The notes beneath the pieces were generated by a model. That model was not told where the DNA came from, searched no databases, and was given only the letters and a program-made list of their open reading frames with translations. The translations under genes and the position numbers were made by a program. DNA of 64,000 bases from Pseudonocardia autotrophica (GTDB lineage: Bacteria > Actinomycetota > Actinomycetes > Mycobacteriales > Pseudonocardiaceae), in contig NZ_JNYD01000004.1 of the NCBI RefSeq assembly GCF_000717175.1, positions 310,001-374,000 on the forward strand. The letters are read 5' to 3'. Of this stretch, positions 41,766-50,941 are shown one piece after another; position 1 is the first letter of the stretch; each line of letters begins with the position of its first letter.

Positions 41766-42734
41766 TCAGGGGGCGGTCTGGCTCAGGGCGGCGGCGATCC
41801 CGATGGTCACCGCCATGACCGTGACCTCGACCCCCGCCCAGCGCAGCACGGGGAGGGTGCCGCGCTGCAGCCGTCGGCGGGCGAGGCCGCCGAGCAGGGC
41901 GAGGACGACGACGAGTCCGGTCTTGACGAGGATCAGCGCGCCGTAGCTGCTGGTGAACAGGTCACCGAGCACCGGGAGCCGGAGCACCGCGTTGGCCACC
42001 CCCGTGAGCGCCGTGCCGACGAGGCACACCGTGGCGATGCGGGAGAAGCGCGGCAGGCCCCTGTCGAGCAGCGCCCGGTGCGGCGCGACGAGCAGGAGCA
42101 GCACGCCGAGCCCGCCGACCCACAGTGCGGCGGCCCCGACGTGGAACGCCACCGTGACCACGGCGAGCGAGTGCTCCGGCGACGATCCGGTGTGCCCGGT
42201 GACGGCCGGGGTCAGGGACCCGAGCAGGGCCGCGACCAGCACGACCCGCCCCGGCACCGACTCCGGGCTGCGCATCCGGGCGACCGCGCAGCCGAGGACC
42301 GCGGCCGCGCACAACGCCGTCAGGACGGTCCCGCGACCGGCGGCGACCCGGGTGACGAAGGCGCCGACGTCGCCGGCAGTGAGCGCGCCGAGCGGGCGGC
42401 CGACCGCCTCGGCCGAGCGCACCGCGACCGACACCAGCACCGCGGCGAGCCACACACCGGCCACGACCACCGTCGCCCGGTCGCCGCGGCGGATCACCGT
42501 GGTGCCGCGGGCGTCGCGTGCCGAGGTCGGGACCAGCACGGTGACCAGGCCGAGCCCCACGCAGGCGACCGCGGCGGCGTCCGTCAGAGCCCGGAGGGCG
42601 GTGGCGGCGAGGGTGATCCCGGCGGCCTGCGCCAGGACGGCGGCGAGCAGGGCGGCGCCGACCGCGAGCGCGGCCCACACGAGCGGGGCCACCCGCTCGG
42701 CGGACGAGCCCCGGCTCGCGGTCGGCGCCCCCAT
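41766..42734 (-). CDS. copD: CopD-family copper transport membrane protein
   Basis: 322 residues, eight or nine transmembrane helices. Conserved CopD features: HTGSSPEHSLAV and AFHVGAAALWVGGLG (His in helices), and the C-terminal RWAGVEVTVMAVTIGIAA. It is thought to move copper across the membrane with periplasmic CopC. ATG 42734 follows AGGAGCGGGC; GTG 42737 is possible. It is third in the YcnI, CopC, CopD run. Confidence 0.9.
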   Translation of the reverse strand: MGAPTASRGSSAERVAPLVWAALAVGAALLAAVLAQAAGITLAATALRALTDAAAVACVGLGLVTVLVPTSARDARGTTVIRRGDRATVVVAGVWLAAVLVSVAVRSAEAVGRPLGALTAGDVGAFVTRVAAGRGTVLTALCAAAVLGCAVARMRSPESVPGRVVLVAALLGSLTPAVTGHTGSSPEHSLAVVTVAFHVGAAALWVGGLGVLLLLVAPHRALLDRGLPRFSRIATVCLVGTALTGVANAVLRLPVLGDLFTSSYGALILVKTGLVVVLALLGGLARRRLQRGTLPVLRWAGVEVTVMAVTIGIAAALSQTAP

Positions 42735-42765
42735 CACGCCCGCTCCTGCTCGGTGACCAGCGCGG

Positions 42766-43320
42766 TCACGACCGGCCCAGCCGCATCGCGACGGCCACGC
42801 CGGCACCGACGAGCACCACGGCGCCCACGATCCACGGCCAGACCGGCATGCCGCCGGACTCGGCCGGGGCCGACTGCGCGGCCGGAGCGGCGCTCGGTGC
42901 GGCGTCGGCCGACGGGATCGGCGCGGCAGAGCTCCCGGTGCCCGTCCCGGCCGCGGTCAGGGTGAACCCGACCTTGCCCGAGACCGGGTGGCCGTCGTCG
43001 GAGAGCACGCGGTACCCGATCTCGTACCGGCCGGCCGGGCCGAGCGGCCCGACCGTCGCGCTCACCTCGTCGCCCTGGGCCTGGACCTCGCCGGAGACGT
43101 AGTCCTTCCCGTCGGGGCCGATCACGGTGATCGTGTTGAAGCCCTGTTGCATGGTGTCGCTGAAGGTCAGCGTGACCTTCTGCGGCCCGGTGTCCAGGGT
43201 CGCGCCGTCCGCCGGGTCGCTGCCCTCGAACTCGGCGTGCGCGAGCGCCGGGGTGGCGCCGAGCAGCAGCGCGAGCCCGGCGAGCAGACCGGCGGCCGCG
43301 AAACGAGCCAGACGGATCAT
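42766..43320 (-). CDS. copC: CopC-domain secreted copper-binding protein
   Basis: 184 residues. Signal peptide (1-27, AAAGLLAGLALLLGATPALA) exposing N-terminal His of the mature HAEFEGSDPADG, the copper ligand of CopC. A second His is in LSDDGHPVSGKVGF. An Ala/Pro linker and C-terminal membrane helix (PWIVGAVVLVGAGVAVAM) anchor it. ATG 43320 overlaps the YcnI stop (ATGA). Operon with ycnI and copD. Confidence 0.93.
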   Translation of the reverse strand: MIRLARFAAAGLLAGLALLLGATPALAHAEFEGSDPADGATLDTGPQKVTLTFSDTMQQGFNTITVIGPDGKDYVSGEVQAQGDEVSATVGPLGPAGRYEIGYRVLSDDGHPVSGKVGFTLTAAGTGTGSSAAPIPSADAAPSAAPAAQSAPAESGGMPVWPWIVGAVVLVGAGVAVAMRLGRS

Positions 43321-44087
43321 GTGTCGCTCCCCACCTTGTCCTCGCTCCTCGGTGCCGGGGTCGGCGCCGGCCGGCGACTGCGCAGCAGCGCCCCACCGCC
43401 CAGGCCGAGCCCGAGCGCGCCGAGCAGCAGGCCGACGCCGCCGAGCCAGCGGGCGGTCGTGTCCGTGGTCGACGCGGCCGTGTCCTCGGTGCCCGCGGCC
43501 GCCGCGCCGTCGTGGCCGCCGTGCCCGCCCGCGGCGGCGGGCGTCAGGGTGACGGTCGGGGCCGGGTGCTCCGGCTCCGCCCCGCCCGGGGTGGTCGGCT
43601 CGTCCCAGGCGACGACGCGGCCGTCGTCGTAGGTCTGGGTGGCGGGGAGGACCAGCTGGTCGGTGCCGGTCGGCAGCGGGCCGAGCGACAGCGGGAAGTC
43701 GACGAACTGGCCGGGGCCGATCCGGGTGCCCGGCTGCGCGGTCCAGGTGACCTTGGTGACGGCCTGGGTGACCTGCCGGCCGTTGACCTCGACGGGCGCG
43801 GGCAGGTTCCCCTTGGTGACCTCGGCCGTCCAGCCCGCCTGCGGGGTGGTGCGGGCGGAGGTGACCGGGTGGTCGGTCGGGAAGGTGACCTCGAGCTTGG
43901 TGGTGCCGGCGGTGTCGGACTCGTTGGGCACGCGCATCGAGATCACGGCGTAGCCGCCCTGCTCCGCGGTGCTCGGCTGGGCGGTGACGTGGGCGAACGC
44001 CGGGACGGTCCCGGCGAGGAGGAGGCCGCCGGCGGCGGCGGTGACGGCCGTCGCGCGCAGCGCGGTGCGGCGGGTGCGGGTGAACAC
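43317..44087 (-). CDS. ycnI: YcnI-family copper protein
   Basis: 256 residues. Signal peptide with Arg-rich start (RTRRTALRATAVTAAAGGLLL), mature N-terminus HVTAQPSTAEQGGYAVISMR, which holds the single-His copper brace of YcnI (DUF1775). C-terminal Gly/His stretch GGHGGHDG and one anchor helix. In Bacillus and actinobacteria ycnI is found with copC and copD. ATG 44087. First gene of the three-gene copper run. Confidence 0.93.
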   Translation of the reverse strand: MFTRTRRTALRATAVTAAAGGLLLAGTVPAFAHVTAQPSTAEQGGYAVISMRVPNESDTAGTTKLEVTFPTDHPVTSARTTPQAGWTAEVTKGNLPAPVEVNGRQVTQAVTKVTWTAQPGTRIGPGQFVDFPLSLGPLPTGTDQLVLPATQTYDDGRVVAWDEPTTPGGAEPEHPAPTVTLTPAAAGGHGGHDGAAAAGTEDTAASTTDTTARWLGGVGLLLGALGLGLGGGALLRSRRPAPTPAPRSEDKVGSDT

Positions 44088-44159
44088 GGTGGTCCTCTCG
44101 GCGCGCCGGCGTGGGCGCGCGGGGTGCGGACCGGCCCCCGGCGGGGCCGGCGGGTTCGA

Positions 44160-44729
44160 TCAGGGGGCGGGGATCGGACCCGGCACCGGTGGACCCCGGC
44201 GGAGGACGGCGCCGACGGCGGCGCGGCGGACGTGCCCGGCCACCCCGGCGGCGGGCACGGCGAGCGTGCGCAGCGGGGCGTCGGCGGGGAGGGGTGCGGA
44301 CCGGCGCGGCAGGACCCGGCGCAGCGCGCGGGCCAGGGCCGAGAGCAGCCGGTCGGCGTCGCGGAGCAGGAGCCCGGACAGCACGGTGGCGACGGCGTGG
44401 CCCGCCAGCATCGACGGGCCGGACGCGATGCCGGTGTGGTCGTGCCCGAGGAACTCCAGCAGCTCGTGCAGCACGAACTGGCCGCCGCCGAGCAGGAGCA
44501 GGGTGCCGACCGGCCCGCGCACCCGCTCGGCCGTGGACGTGACGGCCAGCGCCAGCAGCGGGAGCAGCACGGCGAGCAGCCCGAGGTCGGGCAGGGTGCC
44601 GCCACCCGCCAGGTGGCCGAGGGCGGTCAACAGGGTGCTGAGCGAGGCCAGGACGGCGCCGCGCAGTACCCGCGCGTGGGCCGGTCCGGTCGTCGGGCCG
44701 GCCCCGAACGAGCCGGGCCGGGACTGCAT
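44160..44729 (-). CDS. Membrane protein beside the copper genes
   Basis: 189 residues with about five helices (LASLSTLLTALGHLAGGG, LGLLAVLLPLLALAVTST) and an intramembrane His-rich segment QFVLHELLEFLGHDHTGI followed by MLAGHAVATVLSG. This His pattern suits metal handling. It lies 72 bp upstream of ycnI on the same strand, hence probably part of the copper unit, though the gap may hold a separate promoter. ATG 44729 sits 8 nt after TACCGT; GTG 44735 is an alternative. Confidence 0.65.
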   Translation of the reverse strand: MQSRPGSFGAGPTTGPAHARVLRGAVLASLSTLLTALGHLAGGGTLPDLGLLAVLLPLLALAVTSTAERVRGPVGTLLLLGGGQFVLHELLEFLGHDHTGIASGPSMLAGHAVATVLSGLLLRDADRLLSALARALRRVLPRRSAPLPADAPLRTLAVPAAGVAGHVRRAAVGAVLRRGPPVPGPIPAP

Positions 44730-44777
44730 GGGCACAGACGGTAGCCGAGCCCCGGGCCGGTTCCGGTGCGGGTCGGG

Positions 44778-45473
44778 TTACGGGCGGATCCCGAGGAGGT
44801 CGAGCAGCTGGTCCTCGATCCGGTCGAGCTCGCCCGCGACGGCGCGGAACGCGGTCCGGCGGCGGGCCGACGGCATCTGCTCGGCGGCCCGGACGGCCAC
44901 GGCCAGGTCCGCGAGCCGGGGCCGCATCTCGCGGACGAAGGAGGTCGCGGCGGCCGTGGCGTCGGGCGAGTTCTCCAGCTCCGTGAGCGCCTCGCCCGCG
45001 CGGGAGATGCGGGCGTGCAGGGCACCGCCGCGGCCGCTGTAGCGGCCGAGCTGGTCCGCGGACACGCCGAGCTGCCGGGCGCGGTGCGCGTCCCAGCGGT
45101 CCCGGGCGACCGCACCCGCGGCGATCGCGTAGGGCGCGAGCAGTGGCGCGACGGCCTTCCCGACGGCGATCAGCCGCTTGGTGTGCGCGGGCGTGAGGTC
45201 CTTGGGGGCCGCGGTGCCGGCCTCCTTGGACAGCGCCTTCTGCGCCTTCCCGGCCTCCTTGCGGGCCTTCTTGGCCGCCTTCCTCCCGGGCTTGTCCGAG
45301 GTGACGGCCTCGACGGCGGCCAGCGCGGTCCCGGCGGCGCGGCTCACCGAGTCGCCGGCCTGCTCGGCCGCCCGGCGGGCCTTGCGCTCCGCCTTGTCGG
45401 CGGCCTTCGCCGCCTTCTTCTCGATCTTCGCGGCCTTCGCGGCGGCAGGCGACCCACCTCGTCGCAGTGCCAT
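44778..45473 (-). CDS. DUF6474 family Lys/Ala-rich protein
   Basis: 231 residues. The first 90 are Lys/Ala-rich and coiled-coil-like (AAKIEKKAAKAADKAERKAR, KPGRKAAKKARKEAGKAQKA), resembling histone H1-like tails that bind DNA. The second half has one hydrophobic helix (RLIAVGKAVAPLLAPYAIAA) and a helical domain typical of DUF6474. ATG 45473. Function unknown; nucleoid association is a guess from composition. Confidence 0.75.
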   Translation of the reverse strand: MALRRGGSPAAAKAAKIEKKAAKAADKAERKARRAAEQAGDSVSRAAGTALAAVEAVTSDKPGRKAAKKARKEAGKAQKALSKEAGTAAPKDLTPAHTKRLIAVGKAVAPLLAPYAIAAGAVARDRWDAHRARQLGVSADQLGRYSGRGGALHARISRAGEALTELENSPDATAAATSFVREMRPRLADLAVAVRAAEQMPSARRRTAFRAVAGELDRIEDQLLDLLGIRP

Positions 45474-45588
45474 GTGTCCCGTGCCTCCCGCGTCGCGTGC
45501 CCGTTCCCGGTGATCAGCGGCAGCCTAGAGGGCGTGGCGCGCCGTGGCAGGCGCGGAGTTGTCGGTGTCGGTCTCTACCCTCGGGGGT

Positions 45589-47331
45589 GTGACGGCGACG
45601 ATCAGCGGTGCGGGCGGGCAGGCGGGCCCCGGTGGCCCCGTGCCCGGGCACGGCGAGGGGTCGGCGCCCGCTCCTCGCGTTCCCCTGCTCGACGCGGCGG
45701 CCACGACCCGGTGCCGGCGCCGGGTGCACCTGGACCACGACCCGTCGGCCGCCTCGGCGCCGCGGGCCCTGCCCGACCCGGCGCTGGAGCAGCGCCGGGC
45801 GGACGTGCGGGAGCACCGCGCCCGGATCGCCGAGGTCGTGTCCGGCGCGCAGCCGGGGGCGTGGTCGGCGGTGCCCGAGGGCCTGCCGACGGCGGAGCGC
45901 GCCCGGCTGACCGGGGAGCTGGTCGTCGCGGGCGCCGGCGTGATCGGCGGGGCGGTGCTGCCGATCGACCCGGCGGGCCGGCGCGGCTCGGCCGAGCTCC
46001 TGGTCCGGGTCCCCGGCGGCGGGTACGTGCCCGTGATCGTCGTGCGGCACCGGATCACCGATCCCGGCACCGGTGCCGCCACCACTCCGCTCACCGCGCC
46101 GTTCCCGCAGCTCGCGGCCGAGGACGAGGAGCGGAAGGTGCGTTCGCAGCCGCGGGACCTGCTGCGGCTCGCGCACCTCACCCGGATGCTGCGGACGGCA
46201 GGGTGGGCCCCGCCGGCCGAGGTGGAGGGCGCGGACCGGGGCGGCGTCGTCGGCCTCGACGCGGACGTGGTGGTGTGGCACGACCTGCGGGCCGGGCACT
46301 GGCCGGGCGACCGCAGCACCCTGGAGGAGTACGACGAGCGGTTCACCGACCGCGCGGCCGTCGCGCTGGCAGCGGCCACCGGCGCCGAGCCGCTCGCCGA
46401 GCCCTCGCGGGTGCTGGAGTGCCGGCGCTGCCCGTGGTGGCCGACCTGCGAGGCGCGGCTCACCGCGGAGCGGGACGTGAGCCTGGTGGTCCGCGGCGAC
46501 ACCGCCGTGGCGCTGCGCGAGATCGGGATCCGCACGGTCGACGAGCTGGCCGACCTCGACCCCCGGGTCGAGCCGCCGGTGCCGCTGCCCGGCACCCCGT
46601 TCCCGGACGTCGTGGCGCTGGCCCGGGGCTGGCGGCGCGGGCTGGCCGTGGCGCGGCGGGTCGAGCGGGTGCCGGTGTACCGCGCGGACGTCGAGGTCGA
46701 CGTCGACATGGAGAGCTTCGGCGAGTCCGGCGCCTACCTGTGGGGCGCGGCGCTCTCCTACCCGGGCGGGCGCCGCGAGCGGGACGAACCCGAGGGCTAC
46801 CGCGCCTTCGCCACCTGGGAGCCCGTGCCCACGCCGGACGAGGGCCGCTCCTTCGCCGAGTTCTGGACCTGGCTCTCCGGCGTCCGGGCGGCTGCCGCGC
46901 GGACCGGCCGCACGTTCGCCGCCTACTGCTACAACGAGCAGGCCGAGAACCGCTGGCTGCTGTCCTCGGCCACCCGGTTCGCGGGCATGCCCGGCGTCCC
47001 GCCGGTCGAGGAGGTCCGCGAGTTCATCGCCGCGGACTGGTGGGTCGACCTGTTCGCCGTGGTCAACGAGTGGTTCCTGTGCGCGCAGGGCAAGGGGTTG
47101 AAGAAGATCGCCCCGGTCGCCGGGTTCAGCTGGCGGGACCCGGAGGCCGGCGGCGAGAACTCGATGCGCTGGTACCGGGACGCGGTGGGCATGGACGGCG
47201 CCCCGCCGGACCAGGCGCAGCGGGAGCGGCTGCTCGGCTACAACACGGACGACGTGCTGGCCACCCAGGCGCTGCGGGAGTGGATGACCTCGCGCGCCGT
47301 CGACGAGGTCCCGCTCGCCGCGGAGCTCTGA
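45589..47331 (+). CDS. TM0106-type RecB-like nuclease with RNase H fold domain
   Basis: 580 residues. N-terminal RecB-like nuclease region with DADVVVWHDLRAG, a Cys cluster RVLECRRCPWWPTCEARL of the kind that binds iron-sulfur in RecB nucleases, and a C-terminal RNase-H-like domain (EVDVDMESFGESGAYLWG near 380, and a terminal GYNTDDVLATQALREWM). Role in nucleic-acid processing is expected but not proven. GTG 45589 is chosen because TACCCT ends seven nt before it; an ATG-equivalent 15 codons upstream lacks support. Confidence 0.82.
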   Translation: MTATISGAGGQAGPGGPVPGHGEGSAPAPRVPLLDAAATTRCRRRVHLDHDPSAASAPRALPDPALEQRRADVREHRARIAEVVSGAQPGAWSAVPEGLPTAERARLTGELVVAGAGVIGGAVLPIDPAGRRGSAELLVRVPGGGYVPVIVVRHRITDPGTGAATTPLTAPFPQLAAEDEERKVRSQPRDLLRLAHLTRMLRTAGWAPPAEVEGADRGGVVGLDADVVVWHDLRAGHWPGDRSTLEEYDERFTDRAAVALAAATGAEPLAEPSRVLECRRCPWWPTCEARLTAERDVSLVVRGDTAVALREIGIRTVDELADLDPRVEPPVPLPGTPFPDVVALARGWRRGLAVARRVERVPVYRADVEVDVDMESFGESGAYLWGAALSYPGGRRERDEPEGYRAFATWEPVPTPDEGRSFAEFWTWLSGVRAAAARTGRTFAAYCYNEQAENRWLLSSATRFAGMPGVPPVEEVREFIAADWWVDLFAVVNEWFLCAQGKGLKKIAPVAGFSWRDPEAGGENSMRWYRDAVGMDGAPPDQAQRERLLGYNTDDVLATQALREWMTSRAVDEVPLAAEL

Positions 47332-47333
47332 CC

Positions 47334-47915
47334 GTGTCCGAAACCCGCCAGCGCGCACCCGAGGACCGGGAGCATGCTGTCCGGGTGCAACTGAGCTGGC
47401 GGATCCTCCCGGCGCCCGAGCCGATCGGCGCGCTCACCGTCGCGGTGAGCGAGGCCGGCCTGTGCCTCGTCGGGTTCGGGGCGGTGCCGGAGCGGGCGGC
47501 GGCGGCCGCGGAGCGGCTGGGCGCCGAGCCCGAGGAGGACCCGGCCGGGACGGAGGAAGCGGCCGCCCAGCTCGTGGAGTACCTCTCCGGGGAGCGCCGG
47601 GCGTTCGACCTGCCGCTGGACTGGCGGCTCACGCACGGCACCCAGCGCACCGTGCTGCAGGCGCTCTTCGCGCACGTCCCGTTCGGGGCGACCACCACCT
47701 ACGCGAAGCTCGCCGCGCTCAGCGGGGCGTACCAGGGCCACGGCTACACGGCCGCCCGCGGGGTCGGCTCCATCATGGGCTCGAACCCGATCCCGGTCGT
47801 GGTGCCGTGTCACCGGGTCATGGCGGCGGGTGGGCTCGGCGGCTTCGGCGGCGGCCGCGCCACCAAGGAGTGGTTGCTCGCCCACGAGGGCGTGCTGGCG
47901 CCGACCCTGTTCTGA
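47334..47915 (+). CDS. ogt: Methylated-DNA--protein-cysteine S-methyltransferase
   Basis: 193 residues. Active-site PCHRV (IPVVVPCHRVMAAGG) accepts alkyl from O6-alkylguanine; helix-turn-helix and Arg finger around GYTAARGVGSIMGSNP. It is a suicide repair protein. GTG 47334 starts 2 bp after the nuclease stop, so the two are cotranscribed, which makes sense for DNA repair. The N-terminal 70 residues are poorly conserved, as usual in this family. Confidence 0.92.
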   Translation: MSETRQRAPEDREHAVRVQLSWRILPAPEPIGALTVAVSEAGLCLVGFGAVPERAAAAAERLGAEPEEDPAGTEEAAAQLVEYLSGERRAFDLPLDWRLTHGTQRTVLQALFAHVPFGATTTYAKLAALSGAYQGHGYTAARGVGSIMGSNPIPVVVPCHRVMAAGGLGGFGGGRATKEWLLAHEGVLAPTLF

Positions 47916-48152
47916 GGGCGTCACCGAACGGGCGCTCTCGTCGCGTTCATGATCACCGCTCGGGACCGGTAGGCGCCGGATGCGGCGCTCAATGGTCACA
48001 ACTGACGATCATGGCTGGTGCATGGCGTTCCGCCCTGTTCACGGATCCGCGTCCGTCCTACCGGGCAGTGCTCGCGCCCGCCGGTCCGAGCCTCGTGGGA
48101 CAGGAACGAGCCTCGGTCGGCGACGGCGGCCGCCCGGTGCGAGGGTGGGAGC

Positions 48153-49988
48153 GTGGCACCCCGCACCTACGAGAAGCTCGGGCCCACCGGCGCGGCCGCG
48201 AGCACCCACCACCTCGGCACCTCCACCGCCCTGACCGTGCTGGCCCGGGGCGGCAACGCCTTCGACGCCGCCGTCGCGGCCGGGTTCGTCCTGCAGGTCG
48301 TGGAGCCGCACCTGTGCGGCCCCGGCGGCGAGGTCCCGGTCGTGTTCAGCACCGCCGCCGACCCGCGGCCCCGGGTGCTGTGCGGGCAGGGCGTGGCGCC
48401 CGCCGCGGCGACGATCGACCATTACCGCGCCGAGGGCTGCACGATCGTGCCGGGCACCGGGCTGCTCGCCGCCACCGTCCCGGGCGCGTGGGACGCCTGG
48501 CTGACCCTCCTGCGCGACCACGGGACCTGGGAGCTGGCCGATGTCCTGGCTCCCGCGCTCGGCTACGCCGCCGGAGGGTTCCCGCTGGTCCCGCGCATCC
48601 CGGACACGATCGCCACCGTCGCGGAACACTTCCGCACGCACTGGCCGAGCTCGGCCGCCCAGTGGCTGCCGGACGGCGGGATCCCGCGCCGGTCGCACCG
48701 GCTGCCGGTGCTCGCGGCGACCTGGGAGCGGCTGCTCGGCGAGGCGCAGGGGCCGAGCCGCGAGGCGCGCCTCGACGCGGCCCGGGCGGCCTGGTCCCGC
48801 GGGTTCGTCGCCGAGGAGGTCGACCGCTTCTGCCGCACCCCCGTGCGCGACGAGACCGGCCAGGACCATGCCGGCGTGCTCACGGCCGACGACCTCGCCG
48901 GCTGGTCGGCGACCTACGAGGACGCCCTGGTCGTCGACGCCGGCGCGGGCTGGCAGGTCGCCAAGTGCGGGCCGTGGTCGCAGGGCCCGGCCCTGGCCCA
49001 GACGCTGCGCCTGCTCGACGGCACCGACCTGACCTACGCCGACGGGATCGCGACCGCCGACACCGTGCACGTCACCGCGGAGGCCGCGAAGCTCGCGTTC
49101 GCCGACCGGGAGGCCTGGTACGGCGACAGCGCGCCGGTGCCGATGGCGGACCTGCTGGGGGAGGACTACACCGCCGCCCGGCGCCGGTTGATCGGCGAGC
49201 TGGCGTGCCGCGAGCTGCGGCCCGGCGCGCCCGGCGGCCGCGACCCCCGGCTCGCGGCGCTCGCCACCGACCACGACCGGCCGATCGGCAAGGGCACCGA
49301 GGGCCCCGGCACGGGTGAGCCCACGGTCGCGCGGCTGGGCGAGGGGGCCGCGACCGGCGAGCCCGCGCCGAGCGAGCCCAGCCTGACCCGGCAGGGCGTG
49401 GCGCGCGGGGACACGGTGCACATCGACGTCGTCGACGCCGCCGGGAACATGGTCTCCGCGACGCCGTCGGGCGGCTGGCTGCAGTCCTCGCCCGTCATCC
49501 CCGAGCTGGGGTTCTGCCTGGGGACGCGGGCGCAGATGTTCTGGCTGGAGGAGGGCCTGGCCAGCTCGCTGGTGCCGGGCAGGCGCCCCCGGACCACCCT
49601 CTCGCCCAGCCTCGGCCTGCGCGACGGGGAGCCCCGCGTCGCCTTCGGCACGCCCGGCGGCGACCAGCAGGACCAGTGGCAGCTGTGCTTCCTGCTCGCC
49701 CACACCCGGGCGGGCCTCGACCTGCAGGCGGCGATCGACGCCCCGGCCTGGCACACGACGTCCTTCCCCGCCTCGTTCGCGCCGCGCGGCTGGGAGCCGG
49801 CGGGGCTCGTCGTCGAGTCGCGGCTCGGCGCGGACACGGTCGACGAGCTCGCCCGCCGCGGCCACCGGGTCACCGACGCCGGCCCGTGGGCGCTGGGCCG
49901 GCTCTCGGCCGTCGGACGGGGTGACGACGGCCTGCTCGCCGCCGCCGCCGACCGCCGCAGCGGTGTGGGCTCCGCCGCGGCCCTCTGA
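48153..49988 (+). CDS. ggt: Gamma-glutamyltransferase-family Ntn hydrolase
   Basis: 611 residues. Catalytic Thr lies in GDTVHIDVVDAAGNMVSATP near 423, followed by the PSGGWLQSS oxyanion loop and RPRTTLSPSLGLRDGEPRVAFGTPGGDQQ. The proenzyme splits itself before this Thr. There is no signal peptide, so it is probably cytosolic, unlike classical GGT; such actinobacterial paralogues may act on glutathione-like or cephalosporin-type amides. GTG 48153 follows GAGGGTGGGA. A terminator hairpin follows the stop. Confidence 0.87.
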   Translation: MAPRTYEKLGPTGAAASTHHLGTSTALTVLARGGNAFDAAVAAGFVLQVVEPHLCGPGGEVPVVFSTAADPRPRVLCGQGVAPAAATIDHYRAEGCTIVPGTGLLAATVPGAWDAWLTLLRDHGTWELADVLAPALGYAAGGFPLVPRIPDTIATVAEHFRTHWPSSAAQWLPDGGIPRRSHRLPVLAATWERLLGEAQGPSREARLDAARAAWSRGFVAEEVDRFCRTPVRDETGQDHAGVLTADDLAGWSATYEDALVVDAGAGWQVAKCGPWSQGPALAQTLRLLDGTDLTYADGIATADTVHVTAEAAKLAFADREAWYGDSAPVPMADLLGEDYTAARRRLIGELACRELRPGAPGGRDPRLAALATDHDRPIGKGTEGPGTGEPTVARLGEGAATGEPAPSEPSLTRQGVARGDTVHIDVVDAAGNMVSATPSGGWLQSSPVIPELGFCLGTRAQMFWLEEGLASSLVPGRRPRTTLSPSLGLRDGEPRVAFGTPGGDQQDQWQLCFLLAHTRAGLDLQAAIDAPAWHTTSFPASFAPRGWEPAGLVVESRLGADTVDELARRGHRVTDAGPWALGRLSAVGRGDDGLLAAAADRRSGVGSAAAL

Positions 49989-49992
49989 GGAA

Positions 49993-50019
49993 CGCGTCAT
50001 GGAACATGACGCGAGTTTT
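49993..50019 (+). terminator. Terminator of the ggt gene
   Basis: CGCGTCATG and CATGACGCG (9-bp perfect stem, GAA loop, 49993-50013) followed by AGTTTTC. One of the few U-tailed terminators in the window. It is also part of a related palindrome cluster. Confidence 0.75.
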
Positions 50020-50078
50020 CGCCCCTCGATTCGCATTGTGGTTCCATAGCGCGCCGAAGACGGCCCTGAGAACGCTCG

Positions 50079-50130
50079 ATGGCTCCACAACGCACTCGGG
50101 CGGGCCCGGGAACGTGCGTCATGGAGCCAT
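50079..50130. repeat. Large stem-loop ahead of the convergent YceI gene
   Basis: ATGGCTCCACAACGCAC (50079-50095) pairs with GTGCGTCATGGAGCCAT (50114-50130), 15 of 17 positions. The loop contains GGGCCC. It probably terminates the minus-strand YceI operon; it shares GCGTCATGGAnC with the hairpin at 49993. Confidence 0.65.
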
Positions 50131-50143
50131 ACGGCGGGGGATG

Positions 50144-50941
50144 TCAGCCCAGGACGGCCTGGATGTCGATGTCGATCCGCAGCGTGCGCCCGATCGCCAG
50201 CACGCCGGCGAGGACGCTCTGGTTCCAGGAGATCGCGAAGTCGTCCCGGGAGATCTCGGTGGTGGCCGAGAAGGCCGCCCGGGTGCCGCCCCACAGGTCG
50301 GGGCCGGTGCCGCGGTACTGGACGTCGAGCGCGACCGGCGCGCTCACGCCCTTCAGCGTGAGCACCCCGTCGACCCGCCAGTGCCGGGTGTCGATCCGCA
50401 CGAGCCCGTCGGACTTGTAGCTGATCTCCGGGTAGACGTCGATGTCGAGGAAGTCCACGCTGCGCAGGTGCGCGTCCCGGTCGGCGTCGTCGGAGTCGAC
50501 GCTGCCCGGGTCGATCGAGACCTCCACCGAGCTGTTCTCGAGCGGGTCGGCCACCTGGATGCGGCCGCCGAAGCCGCGCAGCCGCCCGTGGATCCGGCTC
50601 ATACCCAGGTGCAGGGCGGTGGCCCGGATGCTCGAGTGGTGCGGGTCGATCGTCCAGGTCCCGGGCATGGGCAGGACGTCGCCGCCCACCTTGGCCAGCT
50701 CCAGCACGCCCATCGTGGAGCGCTCGCCGGCCACCTGGACCGTGCGCGCGGCGGGCTCGTGCCCGGCCGCCGCCGCGATCACCGTGTACGGGCCCCGGTC
50801 GAGCCCCTCGATCACGAACCCGCCGTCCTCGCGGCTCGCCGCGCGGCCGCGCTGCACGCCCGTCGCGTCGACGGCCGTCAGCGTGCCCCCGGTGACGGGC
50901 CAGCCGTCCGGGGTCATCAGCCTGCCGGTCACGTCGCTCAT
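50144..50941 (-). CDS. YceI lipid-binding protein with regulatory-like N-terminal domain
   Basis: 265 residues. The first 85 form a carboxypeptidase-regulatory/transthyretin-like beta domain (GWPVTGGTLTAVDATG, GPYTVIAAAAGHEPA). YceI follows: GTWTIDPHHSSIRATALHLG, GVLTLKGVSAPVALDVQY, with a lipocalin-like barrel that binds isoprenoids or lipids. No signal peptide, so it is cytoplasmic here. ATG 50941 overlaps the exporter stop (ATGA). The same N-terminal domain type is fused to the exporter, so the two probably cooperate. Confidence 0.88.
   Translation of the reverse strand: MSDVTGRLMTPDGWPVTGGTLTAVDATGVQRGRAASREDGGFVIEGLDRGPYTVIAAAAGHEPAARTVQVAGERSTMGVLELAKVGGDVLPMPGTWTIDPHHSSIRATALHLGMSRIHGRLRGFGGRIQVADPLENSSVEVSIDPGSVDSDDADRDAHLRSVDFLDIDVYPEISYKSDGLVRIDTRHWRVDGVLTLKGVSAPVALDVQYRGTGPDLWGGTRAAFSATTEISRDDFAISWNQSVLAGVLAIGRTLRIDIDIQAVLG

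Noticed and set aside
47916..48152. Additional palindromic element or small gene before ggt
   Set aside because: I looked for copies of the 49993 element and for ribosome sites; only chance similarity (TTCATGATC) was seen.
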